This document shows positions 5,096 to 5,216 of a stretch of DNA of 5,216 bases, in pieces. The stretch is from Chloroflexota bacterium. Lineage in GTDB: Bacteria; Chloroflexota; Anaerolineae; Anaerolineales; Villigracilaceae. Within the stretch, counting starts at the first letter, position 1, and each line of letters starts with the position of its first letter. The stretch is from positions 1 through 5,216 of the forward strand of contig JAKANW010000278.1 of the NCBI GenBank assembly GCA_021823555.1. The letters are read 5' to 3'. A program made the position numbers and the translations under genes. The notes below the pieces were generated by a model. The model did no database searches. It saw nothing but the letters and a program-made list of their open reading frames with translations, and was not told where the DNA came from.

Positions 5096-5216
5096 TCAAT
5101 CGTGAGTCGCCGCAGCCGGAGCCGGCGCTGGACGTGGTGTTCAAGGCCACGAGCGAAGTCCGGAATTCCGTCGTCTATGCAACGTGGATTGTCGGCATCG
5201 TCTTTCTGCCGATCTT
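5077..5216 (+). pseudogene. Internal fragment of a CusA/CzcA-type RND heavy-metal efflux pump, running off the right edge
   Basis: The plus-strand frame from 5062 (after a TAG at 5059-5061) to the edge reads VFRRLRLNRESPQPEPALDV from 5077, then VFKATSEVRNSVVYATWIVG and IVFLPI. This is the strongly conserved stretch of inner-membrane RND metal exporters (family pattern: EN-VFRRLR-EN, EVR-S-VYAT-IV--VFLP), which normally lies around residues 410-460 of a protein of about 1,040 residues. It precedes and includes a transmembrane helix of the proton-conducting core. Such pumps expel Cu/Ag or Co/Zn/Cd together with periplasmic adaptor and outer-membrane partners. The roughly 400 residues that should come first are absent, and so are a start codon and ribosome site. 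Homology begins abruptly at about 5077, exactly where the opposite-strand membrane-protein fragment begins. Whether the gene continues intact to the right cannot be seen. Confidence 0.7.

Noticed and set aside
4893..5150. An 85-codon minus-strand frame with an ATG, RSRRKTLGLAGYMDLSRR type
   Set aside because: It crosses both the membrane-protein fragment and the RND fragment in the wrong frame. The neighbouring minus frame gives clear membrane helices and the plus frame gives clear RND sequence.

Overview
The window holds one complete large gene, a compact toxin-antitoxin pair, and an unusual number of broken genes. The core (about 2015-4810, minus strand) is a DnaQ-type exonuclease fused to an XPD/DinG-type iron-sulfur helicase, written in GC-rich codons. 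Directly downstream on the same strand are a 66-residue antitoxin and an 84-residue RelE/ParE-like toxin whose genes overlap by 4 bases (ATGA). The style of the DinG protein and of the toxin-antitoxin pair suggests a Chloroflexota bacterium of the Anaerolineae type. That is inference from family resemblance; there is no rRNA or other marker here to prove it.

Layout from left to right. Bases 1 to about 119 carry a GC-rich, protein-like open frame on the minus strand that runs off the left edge and has no start. From about 110 to 1154 (plus strand) is an AT-rich gene for a major-facilitator efflux transporter that lacks the first two membrane helices. Bases 1155-1342 show no gene. Bases 1343-1447 (minus) are a second, imperfect copy of the last 34 codons and stop of dinG: 91 of 105 bases are identical and the frame is intact. 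Toxin (1526-1780) and antitoxin (1777-1977) lie between this orphan tail and the real dinG 3' end. Upstream of dinG, 4811-4872 holds a short inverted repeat and four degenerate 8-base tandem units. Bases 4868-5095 (minus) are the C-terminal end of a membrane protein. From about 5077 to the right edge (plus) is an internal piece of a CusA/CzcA-type RND metal-efflux pump.

What ties it together. The toxin-antitoxin pair lies between two copies of the dinG 3' end, exactly 672 bases apart. This is the arrangement left when a DNA segment enters the 3' end of a gene and brings a replacement tail with it. Most codon differences between the two tails are synonymous, so they probably diverged as working dinG alleles before being brought together. 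DinG presumably acts on unusual DNA structures in repair and replication; the toxin-antitoxin pair would act as an addiction or stress module and could be co-transcribed with dinG.

Both ends of the window show opposite-strand gene pieces butted against each other (near 100-125 and near 5060-5085). These could be genuine rearrangements or assembly or amplification chimeras, and should be checked against reads before any biology is built on them.
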